From Megamerina dolium (taxonomy: Eukaryota > Arthropoda > Insecta > Diptera > Megamerinidae): 64,000 nucleotides of DNA. Position 1 is the stretch's first letter. Every line of letters starts with the position of its first letter. A model generated the notes under the pieces. It did no database searches. It was not told the DNA's origin and saw only the letters and a program-made list of their open reading frames with translations. Below, piece after piece: positions 25,700-37,575 of the stretch. The stretch spans positions 33,476,055-33,540,054 of the forward strand of contig OY978529.1 of the NCBI GenBank assembly GCA_963854835.1, written 5' to 3'. Both the position numbers and the translations under genes were made by a program.

Positions 25700-26668
25700 A
25701 AAGCGATAAAATGACCAACCACCATTAATACTTCCTTCTTAACATTTTCTGCGAACTTATTTGTTACCTATTTTCACCCTTTCAACGTCTCCCATATAAA
25801 GTGAATGCAAAAACATCGTAAAATCGATAAGTATTGCGACAATTGCGATCTAGAGATGTAAAATACATGACTGACCCCATATATATCTTTCCAAATATTT
25901 TTTCCTAACATACTTACCCCTTATCTCAATCCACTACCGGAAACCCCATTTTAAAAAATTGTTTTTCAAACATTCTTACTGCATACCTTCGCACATTAAG
26001 GATTAACATATAAAATGAACGTCAAAAATCGTTTTAAAATCTATCAATAATCCCAAAGCTGCTCCGAAATCGCCCCTAGAATGATATATTATATGACCGA
26101 TCGCTAGGAATCGTGTCTAGAGTGGTAAAATGTATGACCGACCTCCACTAATTTTTCCTTCCCAATATTTCCTTCAAACATACTTGCATCCTATGCCCAC
26201 CCATTAAGGGAGTTGCCATACAAAATGATCGAAAAATGTTTGAAAATAACCGAAAGAATCGCCTTTAGACCAATGAAATGTATGACCGACCCCAACAATT
26301 TTCCCTCCCAAATATTTCTTCCAAATGTACTTACTTTCTATATCTAACCCATAGGGGAACTGCCATACAAGATGACCGAAAAAAAACCCCTACAAATGGA
26401 TATATAACCCCAAGAATAGTCTCTATAGCTATAAAATATATTACTTTTTCCATCTAAATATATTCTGGAAATATACATACTAGCTAGCTTCACTATCTTC
26501 ACTTTAGGAGAGCTCTGCTATAAAATTGATGGTTTTTATAAAGATTGTAAAATCTAAAAAGTTGGTGTCTAAATTTTTGTTTCCTTGGAAAAAAATACTT
26601 AAATTTTTTTAAATTTTATATAATTTCATTCAGCCATGTAGACACAATTTTGATCCACCTTAATATAT
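25700..26668 (-). repeat. Dispersed tandem-repeat family, array C (reverse) with terminus
   Basis: Several reverse units are visible. Shared phrases are 'tatgaccgaccccaac', 'ccaaatatttcttccaaa...tacttac', 'cccattaaggg...tgccatacaa(g/a)atgaccgaaaa' and 'aatcgcc(c)ctaga'. Spacing is about 150-170 bases. The array closes with 'attttgatccaccttaatat' (about 26647-26666), matching the arrays at 16.0 and 33.87 kb. Confidence 0.7.
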
Positions 26669-27790
26669 TGTATATTGCTTGAGTGATAATTCATGTTCAA
26701 ATACATGCGGGTATTATTTGTCAATTTTTTGTTTATTTTTTTTTATCTACAGTTGAAAGCATTAAATACCAACAGTTTGTCGGTTGTTAGGTGGTACTAT
26801 AACAACAGCAGTAGAAAGATACAATACAAACACCAAATAAACATTTGTTGTTTAATATGTTAACACGTTTGACAGAGATTTTAACAAGCTAATAATTCGT
26901 ACACACATACCTACAATTCTTAATTATCAACAAGCAAACAATGACAATATGACGGCAACAACTTTCAAGTACAATACAATACAAAACAACAATACGGTTA
27001 CATATCGTACATTCCCAACACATAAAATGAATGGGTATTAGGAGGATATGCATATTTAAATGCATACATGTGTAGAGGGATGTAATATATGATATGTGTA
27101 TCATACGTATCTTCTACATACTACCTACATGTGTTTAAAACAGATATACATACTTGTTGTTATTGTTAATACCTACACTAGTTTTTGAAATTTTTTTTTT
27201 TTACATAATGCATATGCAAATTTGGTTAAACATATGTACATAGACGACTAACTACCTTACTTACATTGCATTAGCATTATTTCTATGTTAGTGTCCAATT
27301 TGTGTTTGCTTCTATTAGTTCATTTCAAAATGGCTATAATAAAATTTAATAATGATAATGGCATATTTACAGATGGTATGATGATATAAAAACTATTTTA
27401 TTTACACTTACATTCTGGTATAATATGTATCTACTAAATGTAATCATATTTTAATCCTCAAGTGAATTAACTTTGACGTTAGCAACTCAAACATATGACA
27501 ATGACATATAATCGAAATAATGCTGTGTTCATAGTGTATTTGACAATTTTAGAAAATATAATATGGTGCTAAGCACAAACGAAGATTCGATGCGATTCTC
27601 GGTAAATTGCCAGAAGCGACACTAAAACATAAGCATATGTATGTGGTCAGAAAAAAATCTACGAAATTTGAATTTTGCACTCGACAGCTTAATACGACAA
27701 TAATTCAATTCCGGTCGTCGAATAACTCCCTACAACGAAAAACATTGCACACTAAAAATGACACCGAAAACGTTCTTCGACCTAAATCCA
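26669..27790. other. Intergenic, no gene seen
   Basis: AT-rich, with poly-T (about 27190-27202) and tacatac simple sequence. No gene is supported. Confidence 0.5.
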
Positions 27791-27875
27791 GAAGTTCTTC
27801 GCAGATAGAGTCAAAGCTCTACCCGGAAGATGGCAAGAGGTGATCGATCGATTGGACAGTGGACAGTATTTTCAT
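27790..27875 (+). pseudogene. mariner-like transposase C-terminal scrap
   Basis: A short in-frame stretch reads KFFADRVKALPGRWQEVID followed by GQYF and a stop. This is the typical end of a mariner-type transposase (LP.RWQ..ID..G.YF). Nothing upstream stays in frame, so it is a small fragment. The identification depends on this one motif. Confidence 0.5.
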
Positions 27876-28009
27876 TAATTCTGTTTATTGAAAGTAATCA
27901 AAATAATCATTTCCGAAAAAATACTTAATTTTTACTTGACTTGACTTGAAGTTTCCTTTTAAAAATAAAGTAAAACTAACAAATGTCAATTTTTTCTTTT
28001 TTTATCAGA

Positions 28010-28335
28010 AAGAACAAACGCTCCTTTTTTTGTGAATCCGATTTCTTTTAGCATTTTGTTTCGTCAATTATGCAAGACCTTGTTGACGGTTTCTGGCTCT
28101 ATCCCATGAACGGCTTGGTTGAGCTTCGTTTTAAGGATCTATAACGTTCCAGGACTTTCTCGGCATCTCATAAATATAACAATAACGAGTTCAAATTGAA
28201 GATGTGGCGGTTGATATCACTATTATCTTACTTAGCGCTCCAAAGATCGATTGATTAATGGACTGGGTGGCATAATGTATCATCTTGCTGAAACCAAAGA
28301 TCGTCCAAGTCAACTTTGTGCCATTTCAAAGTCAA
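28010..28335 (-). pseudogene. Tc1/mariner-type transposase relic
   Basis: On the minus strand, translation from about 28330 downward gives DLDDLWFQQDDTLCH, equivalent to the 'WFQQDGA..H' catalytic-Asp region. After broken frames comes LNQAVHGIEPETVNKVLHN, equivalent to the C-terminal segment after the catalytic core. The stops and frameshifts show it is dead. It is opposite in orientation to the mariner scrap at 27.8 kb, so it comes from a separate insertion or an inversion. Confidence 0.5.
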
Positions 28336-28597
28336 TGTATACCTGTATTTCCGACAAAAATGAAAAAAAAAAATTAATATCACGAACTTTTTCTCTTTTC
28401 AATAAACGAATTACTTGTACAACACAGTACTTACTTTGGAAATAGGTAAGTTTGCAATATTTCCCAATGGTGTTCAAGGGTAAAGTGATTAGTTAAACTA
28501 TGATACGACTAATAAAGGTAATTTCAAGCGGGAAAGCTCTTTACGGAAATAGCCTTACTTAAAAAATCTCCTTACAGTCGGCTGGGGCCGACCAAAC

Positions 28598-30192
28598 TAT
28601 ACCCTGCATATGTAGATTTATATATAAAAAGTTTACTCGAATATCCAACTTTTCTTTTATTTCCACTTTTCGAGAAACAATTTTTGCATATACTACTAAT
28701 TTACACCCGAAATATGGTTGACTTTGACGAAGTAAAAGGATTTTAAGATAATTCCGAGGCTTAGTATGGGAGCTATATAAAAAGTGGGCGTGGCTTACCA
28801 CTTTCTAGTAAATCCAATTAATTTTTCAATGTTAATCCACACCTTAAATTTGGTGTCCTAAGTTGAATAGTTTCTAAGTTATGGTGGTTAACATTTTTGT
28901 TTAATTTCCTCAACTTTGTATGGGAGCCCCAATAAGAAGTGGGCGTGGTACGCTGATTTTTCGCCAGATTATTTCCGACTACGATATTAATGTAAGTGTC
29001 AATTATGGTTATTGTAGACATAAGATTGCCTAAGTTACAGCTGTTTCAATTTAAAATTTGTATGGGGGCTACGATAAACACTGGGCGTGGTGCGCCCATT
29101 TTCTATGAGCCTAGTTGCTCGTACAATACTAATCCATACCCTAAGTCTCGTTGTCCTAGGCTAAATGGTTTGTAAGTTATGGAGCTTAAAATTTTAGTTT
29201 AATTCACTCGACTTTGTATGGGAGACCCATGAAGGAGTGGGCGTGGCACACTGATTTTCTGCCGGATTTTTGCCGACTATGATATTAATTTAAGTGTCAA
29301 TTATGGTTATTCTAGACAGAAGATTGCCGAAGTTACAGCTGTTTCAATTTAAAATTTGTATGGGGGCTACGATAAACACTGGGCGTGGTGCGCCCATTTT
29401 CTGTGAGCCTAGTTGCTCGTACAATACTAATCCACACCTTAAATCTCGTTATTCTACGCTGAATAGTTTGCAAGTTATAACCGGTAACATTTTTTTTAAT
29501 TTCCGCAACTTTGTATGGGAGACCCAAAAAGGAGTGGGCGTGGCACATTGATTTTCTGCCATATTTTTTCCGACTACCGTGTTAATCTAAGTGTCAATTA
29601 TGGTTATTCTAGACAGAAGATTGTAGAAGTTACAGCAGTTTCAATTTAAAAGAAGTACAGACACTTTGTATGGGAGCTACGCTAGAAAGTAGGCGTGGCT
29701 CATCCACTTTTGGTGAGGTTATATATAAGTATAATGTAACTCTATGTGCAAAATATTGTTGTCCCAAGTGGTATATTATGTGAGTTATAGCAAGTTAAAG
29801 ATTTTGAAAATTTCGAGGTTAGTCGCTTTGAATGCTTGGTGTGGGCGTGGTTATTGACCGATCATGCCCAATATCAATCCCCTCCGTACCCTTGGATCAT
29901 AGATTACTTATGCCAAATTTCATCGAAATAGCTCAATATTTACTCAAGTTATCGTGCGAACCAGCCAGGTGACAGACAGACGGACGGACGGACGGACGGA
30001 CGGACGGACGGACGGACGGACGGACGGACGGACGGACGGACGGACGGACGGACGGACATCGTTAAATCGAAAATTTAATCGACACTGATCACGAATATAT
30101 ATCCATGTCTATATCTCCGGAGATTCCTTCAAGTGGACACAAACATCTGACCGAAATGAATATACCATGCATATTGCATTATGCAGGGTATA
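28598..30192. mobile_element. TIR-bounded 1.6-kb element with internal ~298-bp repeats and (GGAC)n
   Basis: TATACCCTGCATA at 28598-28610 and its reverse complement at 30180-30192 bound the region. Inside are three tandem copies of a ~298 bp unit, with landmark 'caattatggttatt' at 29000, 29298 and 29595. Each copy includes 'tatggg(g/a)gctacgataaacactgggcgtgg'. Near the right end 'gaccagacag'-like sequence leads into a (GGAC)n run (about 29979-30057, near 20 copies). There is no transposase frame. It resembles widespread non-autonomous dipteran repeats with the GGAC tract, but I cannot name the family. Confidence 0.6.
29979..30057. repeat. (GGAC)n tetranucleotide tract
   Basis: About 20 near-perfect copies of GACG/GGAC follow 'gacagacaga'. 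The tract sits at a fixed place near the right end of the surrounding TIR element. Confidence 0.95.
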
Positions 30193-30239
30193 AAAATATA
30201 GCTCAAACGTGTTTGGTGGAAGATTTGTATTGGCTTTTT

Positions 30240-31110
30240 GTTATTTTACTCATGAAGGGGTTAAATTTTAAAGAAATTTACCTAAAATGTTTAGCTGAAA
30301 CGAAGTAAGTGCATCATTGTGTTAGTTTTACGTTATTTATGAGTTAAATCATCACGAAATTTACTGGAAATATACAGCTAAAACGAATTTATCGCATGAT
30401 TCTGTTAGTTTTATGTTGTTTTGGTCACCAGTGGGTTAAATAATGATCACAAATGGGCTAAGTTTATGGAAGATTGTGTTAGGTTTATGTTATTTTGCCA
30501 CCAATAGATCAAATCATAATCACCAATGGGTTAAATCACAAACAAACAAAAATTATTTAAAAGTCGAGTTGAAATGAGTTTGATAGAAGATTGTATTAGA
30601 TTTATGTCATTTTGATCACCGGTAGATTAAATTATAATTACCAATGGGTTAAATCATCACGAAATTTAATGGAAATATACAGCTTAAACGAATTTATCGT
30701 ATGATTCTGTAAGTTTTATGTTGTTTTGGTCACCAGTGGGTTAAATAATGATCACAAATGGGCTAAGTTTATGGAAGATTGTGTTAGGTTTATGTTATTT
30801 TGGCCACCAATAGATCAAATCATAATCACCAATGGGTTAAATCACAAACAAAAAAAAATTATTTAAAAGTCGAGTTGAAATGAGTTTGATAGAAGATTGT
30901 ATTAGATTTATGTAATTTTGATAATTTCATCAAAAATAGGTTAAAGTATGATTACCAATGGCTTGAATTGTAGTCATCAATGGGTTAAATTATAGCAAAA
31001 TTAATGAATACGTTGAAGTGATACGAATTAAATGGAAAATAGTGTTAGATTTATATCATCTTAGTCACCAATAGATTAAATTATGATCACCAATGGGTAC
31101 ATGGGGCAAC
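30240..31110. repeat. Tandem repeats with 305-bp higher-order unit
   Basis: 'catcacgaaattta(c/a)tggaaatatacagct' occurs at 30350 and 30655, and the following ~300 bases are nearly identical between the two. Within each unit shorter phrases recur ('caccaatgggttaaat', 'gaagattgt(g/a)ttag(g/a)tttatg'), so the 305 bp unit itself arose from a shorter ancestral repeat. No coding function. Confidence 0.75.
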
Positions 31111-32118
31111 CGCAAAATATATCGCATAATTACTTCAATCGATTATAGACATTTCAATAACGATAAAAGGATAAGACTGAAAGCAATCTATTAAAAGTTG
31201 TTGGGTACTTTATTGAAAAATGGCAGTTACTTTTTGCGAATAACAAACTTGTTTCGAAACGACAAACGTAATTGTACTTAATATTTAATGAATAGATATT
31301 GTAAGAATTTACTAACCTAAGGTTGTATAATTTTAATACATAAATCGACAATATAGACAATATAATTAATAATATACAATAATGTAATTATATTACAATT
31401 AGAAATTAAAGCTAAAATCTTCAAAAATTCTAATACAAATAAAATTTTTTTATTATGTTCGTACTTCAAGATATAATCCATTCTTAAAGTGAAGCCAAAA
31501 CAAAAGTAAATGTATGTACACATTTACAAGTAAATAAAATTGAAAACAAAATCGCAAAAAAATCACTTCACAAATAAAATATGTTAAAATTTGTAACCAC
31601 TAAACAGCTACAAGTAAACGGGTAAATACATATGTATGCACACCCCCCTGAGTGTTGATGTTTTATTACTCTATTGAACTTCAACATAATAATTTTTTTT
31701 TCTTCGATTTTTTCATCTGCGGTTGAAATGTCGCATGTTTGTGTATAAATACATGTGTATGTGTATATGTATTTGTTAAATAAATTTCAATATTTTTTTA
31801 AATGATATACAGCCATCTTTCCATTAAGCAGATGAAACACTTGTACTATATATGGCCATATACATATCTATTGCATTACTCACATTCTCAAGGAAGTTCA
31901 TATGCACACACACACACATGTGTGTTGGTGACAGTACATTTATATGTATGTATGTAGATATGTATATACGTATATCATTTGTTTTATTTCGACTTGTTGA
32001 TTTTTTTCACATTATACCATCATAAAAAGTATTTTCTAAACAATTTGCATAAATAATCCAACAATGTACTTTCATATTGTAATGATATTTGAATACATAT
32101 AGTCATACATGAGTACGT
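31111..32118. other. AT-rich intergenic, no gene seen
   Basis: Contains (CA)n/(TG)n simple sequence near 31903-31925 and tatgtatg runs. No gene is supported. Confidence 0.5.
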
Positions 32119-33880
32119 TAAGGTGGGTCAAATATATAAACGGCTTCGTTCAGCAAAAAATAGATTTGTTAGCATAAACGAGCTTTTAGTGTTAACAGAC
32201 AATATAAAACATCAATTTTGTAGGAGAAACTACCTAAGACGTGGAAATTTGTGGTAAGTATAGGAAAGTGATTAATGGTCGTTCATATATTTCTCCAGTC
32301 CAAGGGTGATTTCTAGCAGCTATTGCCCATATTTTTTTTTTGTATTTTTCGGTATTTTTATATGGGAGTCCCCTTAAGGGTTGGAGATAGAGTGTAAGTA
32401 TGCTTGGAGGAAATATTGATGGCGAAAAATTAATGGTGGTTAGTCATACATTTTGTACCTATAGAAGCGATTCCTCTTCAATTATGGAGTTATATATTGA
32501 TTTCCATCAGTTTTTTCGATCTTACTGTATGAAAGTTCCCTTAAATTATTGAGATAGAGGGGAAGTATGTTTGAGAGAAATATTGATGAAGAAAAATGGG
32601 TATCAGTCATACATTAAGAGTGTTCTCGTACGCAATAGTTTGTGATAATTATTACAAACTATCACGTTTTGGCGTTCTCGTACCCAAAAAAAAACTTGCA
32701 AAGTTGGGGAAATTGAGAGAGCGAAATGACATTTCATTTTGAGGGGAAGTTGCAAATTGTTACTGGACAAATTGAAGCCAGTAAAGACTTGCAAGTATGA
32801 AAAACAGCTGATCGTAAGCAAAAGAAACTAACAAGCAAACGAACAATTGGACAAACGAACTTAGTGGAATATCAGCTGTTCGTGAAACTTGAAGGTTTTT
32901 ACTGGTTTTGCGTTCTTGTACTTTTTGGCATATTTTTCTCTTTGAGAGCGAATGCTGTCAAATTCTCAGAAATTTGTTTACTGGATAATTGCTACTGGAA
33001 AAGTGCGAAAACACACCTATTTTATCACTCTAGAAGCGATTCAGGGACAACTCTTGTCGGTTTTCAGGTGCGTTCTTGACCTATTTCATGGTAATCACAT
33101 CAAAGGCAAGTGATAGAGAATAAATATGTTTAGAGAAAATACTGTGGAGAAAGAACTGGTCTAGTGGCGATTCTTATTCAATTATGAGGATATTTGTCAA
33201 ATTTCAGATATTTTTCAGTCATTTTATATGGGCCTTACCCTTAAGGGGTAAAGGTCAGGGAAGGGGAGGAAATTTCGACGAGAAAAAATTTATGTTGGGC
33301 AGTCATATCGTTCATCAACCTAAAGGTGACCCATGGGGTTTTATTCGATTTTCGAAATAACTGAAAAACGACAAATAACCGCGTAGCTACCCAGAAATTA
33401 CTCATAGAACAGTGAAATGTGAAATTATTTTTAGGTTCCCAACATTTTCTGTGATAATACTGTACCCCAATATCTATCCGTTAAGGGGACTCCCATACAA
33501 CATGACCGAAAAATCGTTGGAAAATCAACAAATAACCCCTTAATTAAACAGCAATTGTCTCTAAATGACGAAATATATGACCGAACATATATACCCTCTA
33601 TCTCCACCCCTTAAGCGGACTCCCATACTAAATGAATCCAAAGATCCATCGAAAATTGACAATAGCTGTCCAGGAATCGCCACTGTAGCGGTGAAATACA
33701 TTACAGAGGACTATTAATTTTTCCTCCATAGCATTGACTTCGAACGAATTTCTTTGAAAGGGACCTTTACAAAATTAATGCTCTTGTTGAAAACTGAAAA
33801 AGTAGGTCAAATTATAGATATTTTTTAGTGAGCGATGCAGTCAAAATGTGCCGCTCCATATAATTTAACCCACCTTAATG
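32119..33880. mobile_element. Composite foldback element: TIR plus opposed tandem arrays (array D)
   Basis: The left end has 'ttaaggtgggtcaaatatat' (about 32118-32140). The right end has its near reverse complement 'ataatttaacccaccttaat' (about 33857-33876). After the left end come forward units ('gggagtccccttaaggg', 'ggaggaaatattgatg', 'catacatttt'). From about 33410 the same units run in reverse ('ttaaggggactcccatac', 'atgaccgaaaaat', 'cggtgaaat'). Both arms plus TIRs give a large inverted-repeat structure. A second element is nested near 32610-33020. No protein is encoded. Confidence 0.65.
32612..33020. mobile_element. Nested ~400-bp element inside array D
   Basis: The array phrase 'catacatttta...cactctagaagcgatt' is interrupted after 'catacatt' and resumes near 'tatcactctagaagcgattc' (33020). 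The inserted block begins 'gtgttctcgtacgcaatag' and ends with the rough inverse 'ctggaaaagtgcgaaaacac', an imperfect TIR. A short hairpin (gataattattacaaactatc area) lies near the left end. Similar body sequence occurs at 47.9-48.45 kb. Confidence 0.5.
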
Positions 33881-33884
33881 TACA

Positions 33885-34010
33885 TAAATATGAGCATACG
33901 TATATACAAGCATATTGTACATATGTAAATATGATAAATATCAGTAGCAACAATAACAATAATCACAAAGACAAATATTCTTTTATACAATATATTTGTC
34001 ATTAGAAAAC

Positions 34011-34064
<54 letters not shown>

Positions 34065-35515
34065 CACGCTCAGACAAAAATCCCACAAAACCATAGGAAC
34101 GCTCTAGCATGCTCATTCATACCGTGCGATAAATTTTGTAGTCTAATCTGAATTTATATTAGTGCCTTTGTCCAAAATATATACTATCGTTTTAATATAT
34201 TCCGTTAAAATATTTACTTTTATTTTTATAAATTCAATTGAAAAGAAAAACCAGAAAGCTGATTTTATTTTTACAATATTTCGATATTGTAAAAGTACTC
34301 CCTACCCTCTGGCAATATCATCTTAATTATATTATTTGACAAAACTTGAAAAAATTTTGATAAATTTTTTTTCAATTTTAACACCATATTAGGTTAAACA
34401 AATATAATTGTCAAAGCTTAAGTGTCAAATAATATGTCGTAAAATTTAACGAAATGTATTACATTGTTTAATCAAATTAATTCTTAAAATTTGGTCAAAT
34501 GTTTGATGTTTTGTCAAATAGAACATAATAATAGTTTTTAAAAATCTCTCAAAGTTTATAATTGTACAAGTACAATTGAAGCATTATTGTATACACCAAA
34601 CCGTTCCACCTTTTTATAACAAGAACAAGACACCAAGAATGACGATAACTCTTTTTGTTGCCCATTTTTTCTGATTTCATAAAGCATTCCCTCGAAAAGC
34701 TGATGTCGCGTAGCTCAGCAACCCCAAATTACTCTAGAATTTAAAATTGGGAACTTCATCATTTTACCCACAGGGTATTAGCACAAATGCACACACCTAA
34801 GTATATGTGAGAATATAAAATAAAAAAATTAAATTGTTTTAGAATTAATGTAAAAGTTTTAAAAATGTCTGATTTAATTTATGCGTCTGTGTTATATGCG
34901 ATTACATTTGTTCAAAAAATAATCGATTATAAAAATCATGACTCGTAATTATTATCGTAATTTAATATCGGTTTTTTGGCAGATTTTTTCTATTGGAAAT
35001 ATATCAAACAAATCGATACCAAATTTATGTTGGATCTTAATTTTGAATATAACCACGGGCTTATGTATTTTATTGTCTTCATGTGTGTTTGATTAGACTG
35101 AGATTCAAACGAATGATCTCAGGGATAATTGAAATTTATAAACTCTACTGCAACAGTTCTTATTAAAATATGTAACCCTAAGGGAGGCTAAAGATCTTAG
35201 TATGGAAAAGAAAGGAATTCGTAAACAAAAGAATTGTTCATTGAGCTTCAAAACTCTGCTCAAGCAGTTCTCATTAAAACGAAATTAAGTAAAGAATTCC
35301 CCGAGACAAAATATACAAAAGGAAGCAGCTGCAGGTGAAGGCAGACAAACATCTATGGGACCGTCACTTCGGGTTTCAAATGACTACGAGAAAAAGTCAA
35401 CAGAATTATCCAAGTAGATAAAAGTTGCCACCTCGAAGTGTACACTTAGGTCAGCAAACCTTAGGTCTACATTTTCGCAACAACTACAACCAATTTGAGC
35501 TCAATATGGAGATCC
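33885..35515. other. Intergenic with (CA)n microsatellite
   Basis: An uninterrupted (CA)n tract of about 23 units lies at 34015-34060. The rest is AT-rich. 35100-35500 is slightly richer in GC and may hold unidentified transposon residue. No gene is supported. Confidence 0.5.
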
Positions 35516-35519
35516 AAGT

Positions 35520-35840
35520 AGCGTAGCTCAATTGGTTAGAACGTTTGTGCATTCGAATGGAAATTTAACAAAAAATAATTCAATATTTATTTTTTCAAAC
35601 GGCGCCCACCTGTCCGAAAGCAATTCACTATTATTCGGACAGAAACAATACGTCTTGAACAATTTTTCTGAATGAGCTCCGTAACAAAGCATAGACAAAG
35701 TAGGATCAAACGAGTTCAAACAATCTATGTAATTAGGTCTCTTTTGCCTACTATCCAAATTGAACGCGTGCCGTAGTACTGGAAGTAGGGAAGCTCGGCC
35801 AAAGGGCTCTTCAGAGCTTATAAGGTCCAACTAAAAATAT
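35520..35840 (+). repeat. tRNA-headed SINE-like copy
   Basis: It starts with AGCGTAGCTCAATTGGTTAG, a good match to a pol III A box. The common body follows: 'tttattttttcaaacggcgcccacctgtccg', 'aagcaattc', an acaatacgtcttg segment, and the end segment 'ctcggccaaagggctcttc' then 'agcttataaggtcc'. No B box is well preserved. An open frame of 100 codons on the opposite strand is a by-product. Confidence 0.6.
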
Positions 35841-36700
35841 AAATACATAAATGATATGTGTAATATATTTTAAAGTGGAATTGTATAGGTTTTAAACTAT
35901 CTAAAGTGTGAAACACGGTACGCCTCAAAAATAAGCCTAAAGTTATACCTGTGATAAAAACAAGACTTTCGCATCAAAAAAGATCAACAGTTTGCTTGAA
36001 ATTGCATGAATTTACCCAAAAATGTATACAATTTGCGAGCTCGTTAGTGTCCACAACTACTAGGCAACTTAAGCAGCACAAATAGTTGAAAATAATACAG
36101 CCCAAAAAAAAAAGGAAACAGGATGTCCGATGGACCAGAGTAGTTACACTTTGGAGTTGAATTTTAAGCGTAAATATTTGTATTGATCTTAGTGAAATTC
36201 TATCATTTCAAATATTCTTACTCTAAAACAAATGTAGGGTAATAGGGGACCATATAGTAACATTTCCTACTAACACAGTTCTATCCCATATCTGCCTGAA
36301 TTCTTCCAGCTTCGTTAAATACCCTCCACGATCAGATGCTGCCCATTGTTACTCTCGTGCTGATCGGCATAGATTGACTGCCGCGTGGTTCCGTCGGATG
36401 TCTTCTGTGTCGTTTTTTTCCTATGCATCTTTTCCTGGTAACTGGTAGTTCCACAGCTACGCAGCTCCGTTCTGTATTATGTCTGCCACGTGAGATTCTC
36501 GATTTGGATGTCATTTAGTTGATTCTCAGAACGTGAGGTCGGTTTTTTACGACCTCACGTTATTGAATGTTGATACCACCATGAAGGGCACGTGCATAGA
36601 AGATTACTGGTTGTGATGTGGTCCACATTTATCGGACTACCAATGGTACCATTACTTGGCCTAAGTTGTCTTTTGTGTTACAACATACGGATTTCACATA
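35841..36700. other. Intergenic, unidentified
   Basis: 36310-36620 is markedly more GC-rich than its surroundings and has an open frame on the minus strand (36332-36514). It may belong to the retrotransposon relic that follows. I recognise no motif in it. Confidence 0.35.
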
Positions 36701-37575
36701 AACACTGTGTTAGGTGTAACTATTGATAGTTGTGGCTGCGTTCGGGTCATCAAACTCGGGGCTCAAGCTTAAAAAGGTGGCTGGTTTGACCTGGTGCGTC
36801 CACAAGGAAGAAGGAACGAGAGGAATGAGCTTTGCTGGGCATATAAATAGATGTCTGGTGTCATGTGGGCAGCAGTCAGAATGAGGGCAGAGATCTGACA
36901 TGTTGTGCAGTTGAATTTCTCACTCCATTCTAATCGTAGCTAAGAAAGCGCAGCTCTGCTACTCCTGGAGTGGCTCAGTTCAGCGGTGGCAATGGGCGGG
37001 GGGCGGTCATTGAGAACAATATTGTTGGTGTGCTTTGCAATGGCAGACGGAACAGCATTTTTGTGTACGCTGATTAGTGCCACTATTCGAGATGTGCGGC
37101 CAAGGCTTGCGACCTGTTGTTTAATATGTCCGTTAAACGATCGCATCATGTTCCTGACGTTACGTGGCAATTTTCCCATGGCAATCGGGTCTACGTCCCG
37201 GAACATACCCTTGTTATTACATTCCATTGGTTAAGGATTGCCTCACTCAGCACTACAATACAATATTTCCCCTAAGCGTTAGTCGTTGATAGAGCTGAGG
37301 AATTAGCATCATACGCAGTGCGACTGAATATCTCCAAGCAGAGAAGATTATACCCAGATATTTCCACTATTCAAACCTCTTCAATACTGGCATTATGCGA
37401 CCGTTGATCTTGACCGATGAGCTTTTTGCGGTCAATCAACATCTGCAAAAACCACCAGATTGTTAGCATAAGCTTTGGTATTGATCTTCACTGACATTAT
37501 GTAACAATCAGCTTTCTTTGGTGGACTCTTAAGCAGACGATCGATGACGATATTAAATATCACCTGCGAGAGAAT
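36700..37575 (-). pseudogene. Degenerate non-LTR retrotransposon ORF2 relic
   Basis: Read on the minus strand from 37575: VIFNIVIDRLLKSPPKKADC and then AYANNLVVFAD, the counterpart of the 'LSP.LFN.V.D..L' and 'A[FY]ADDLV' catalytic blocks of R2/R1-like LINE reverse transcriptases, with both catalytic Asp replaced by Asn. Farther on, WKYLGIIF matches the post-catalytic block. Around 36950-37230 is a segment ending NDRPPPIATAELSHSRSSR, and around 36710-36900 CPHSDCCPHDTRHLFICPAK. These resemble LINE C-terminal tails with a zinc-knuckle (C..C...DT.HLF.C). Frameshifts separate the pieces. The tail and RT pieces may come from different elements. Confidence 0.55.
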
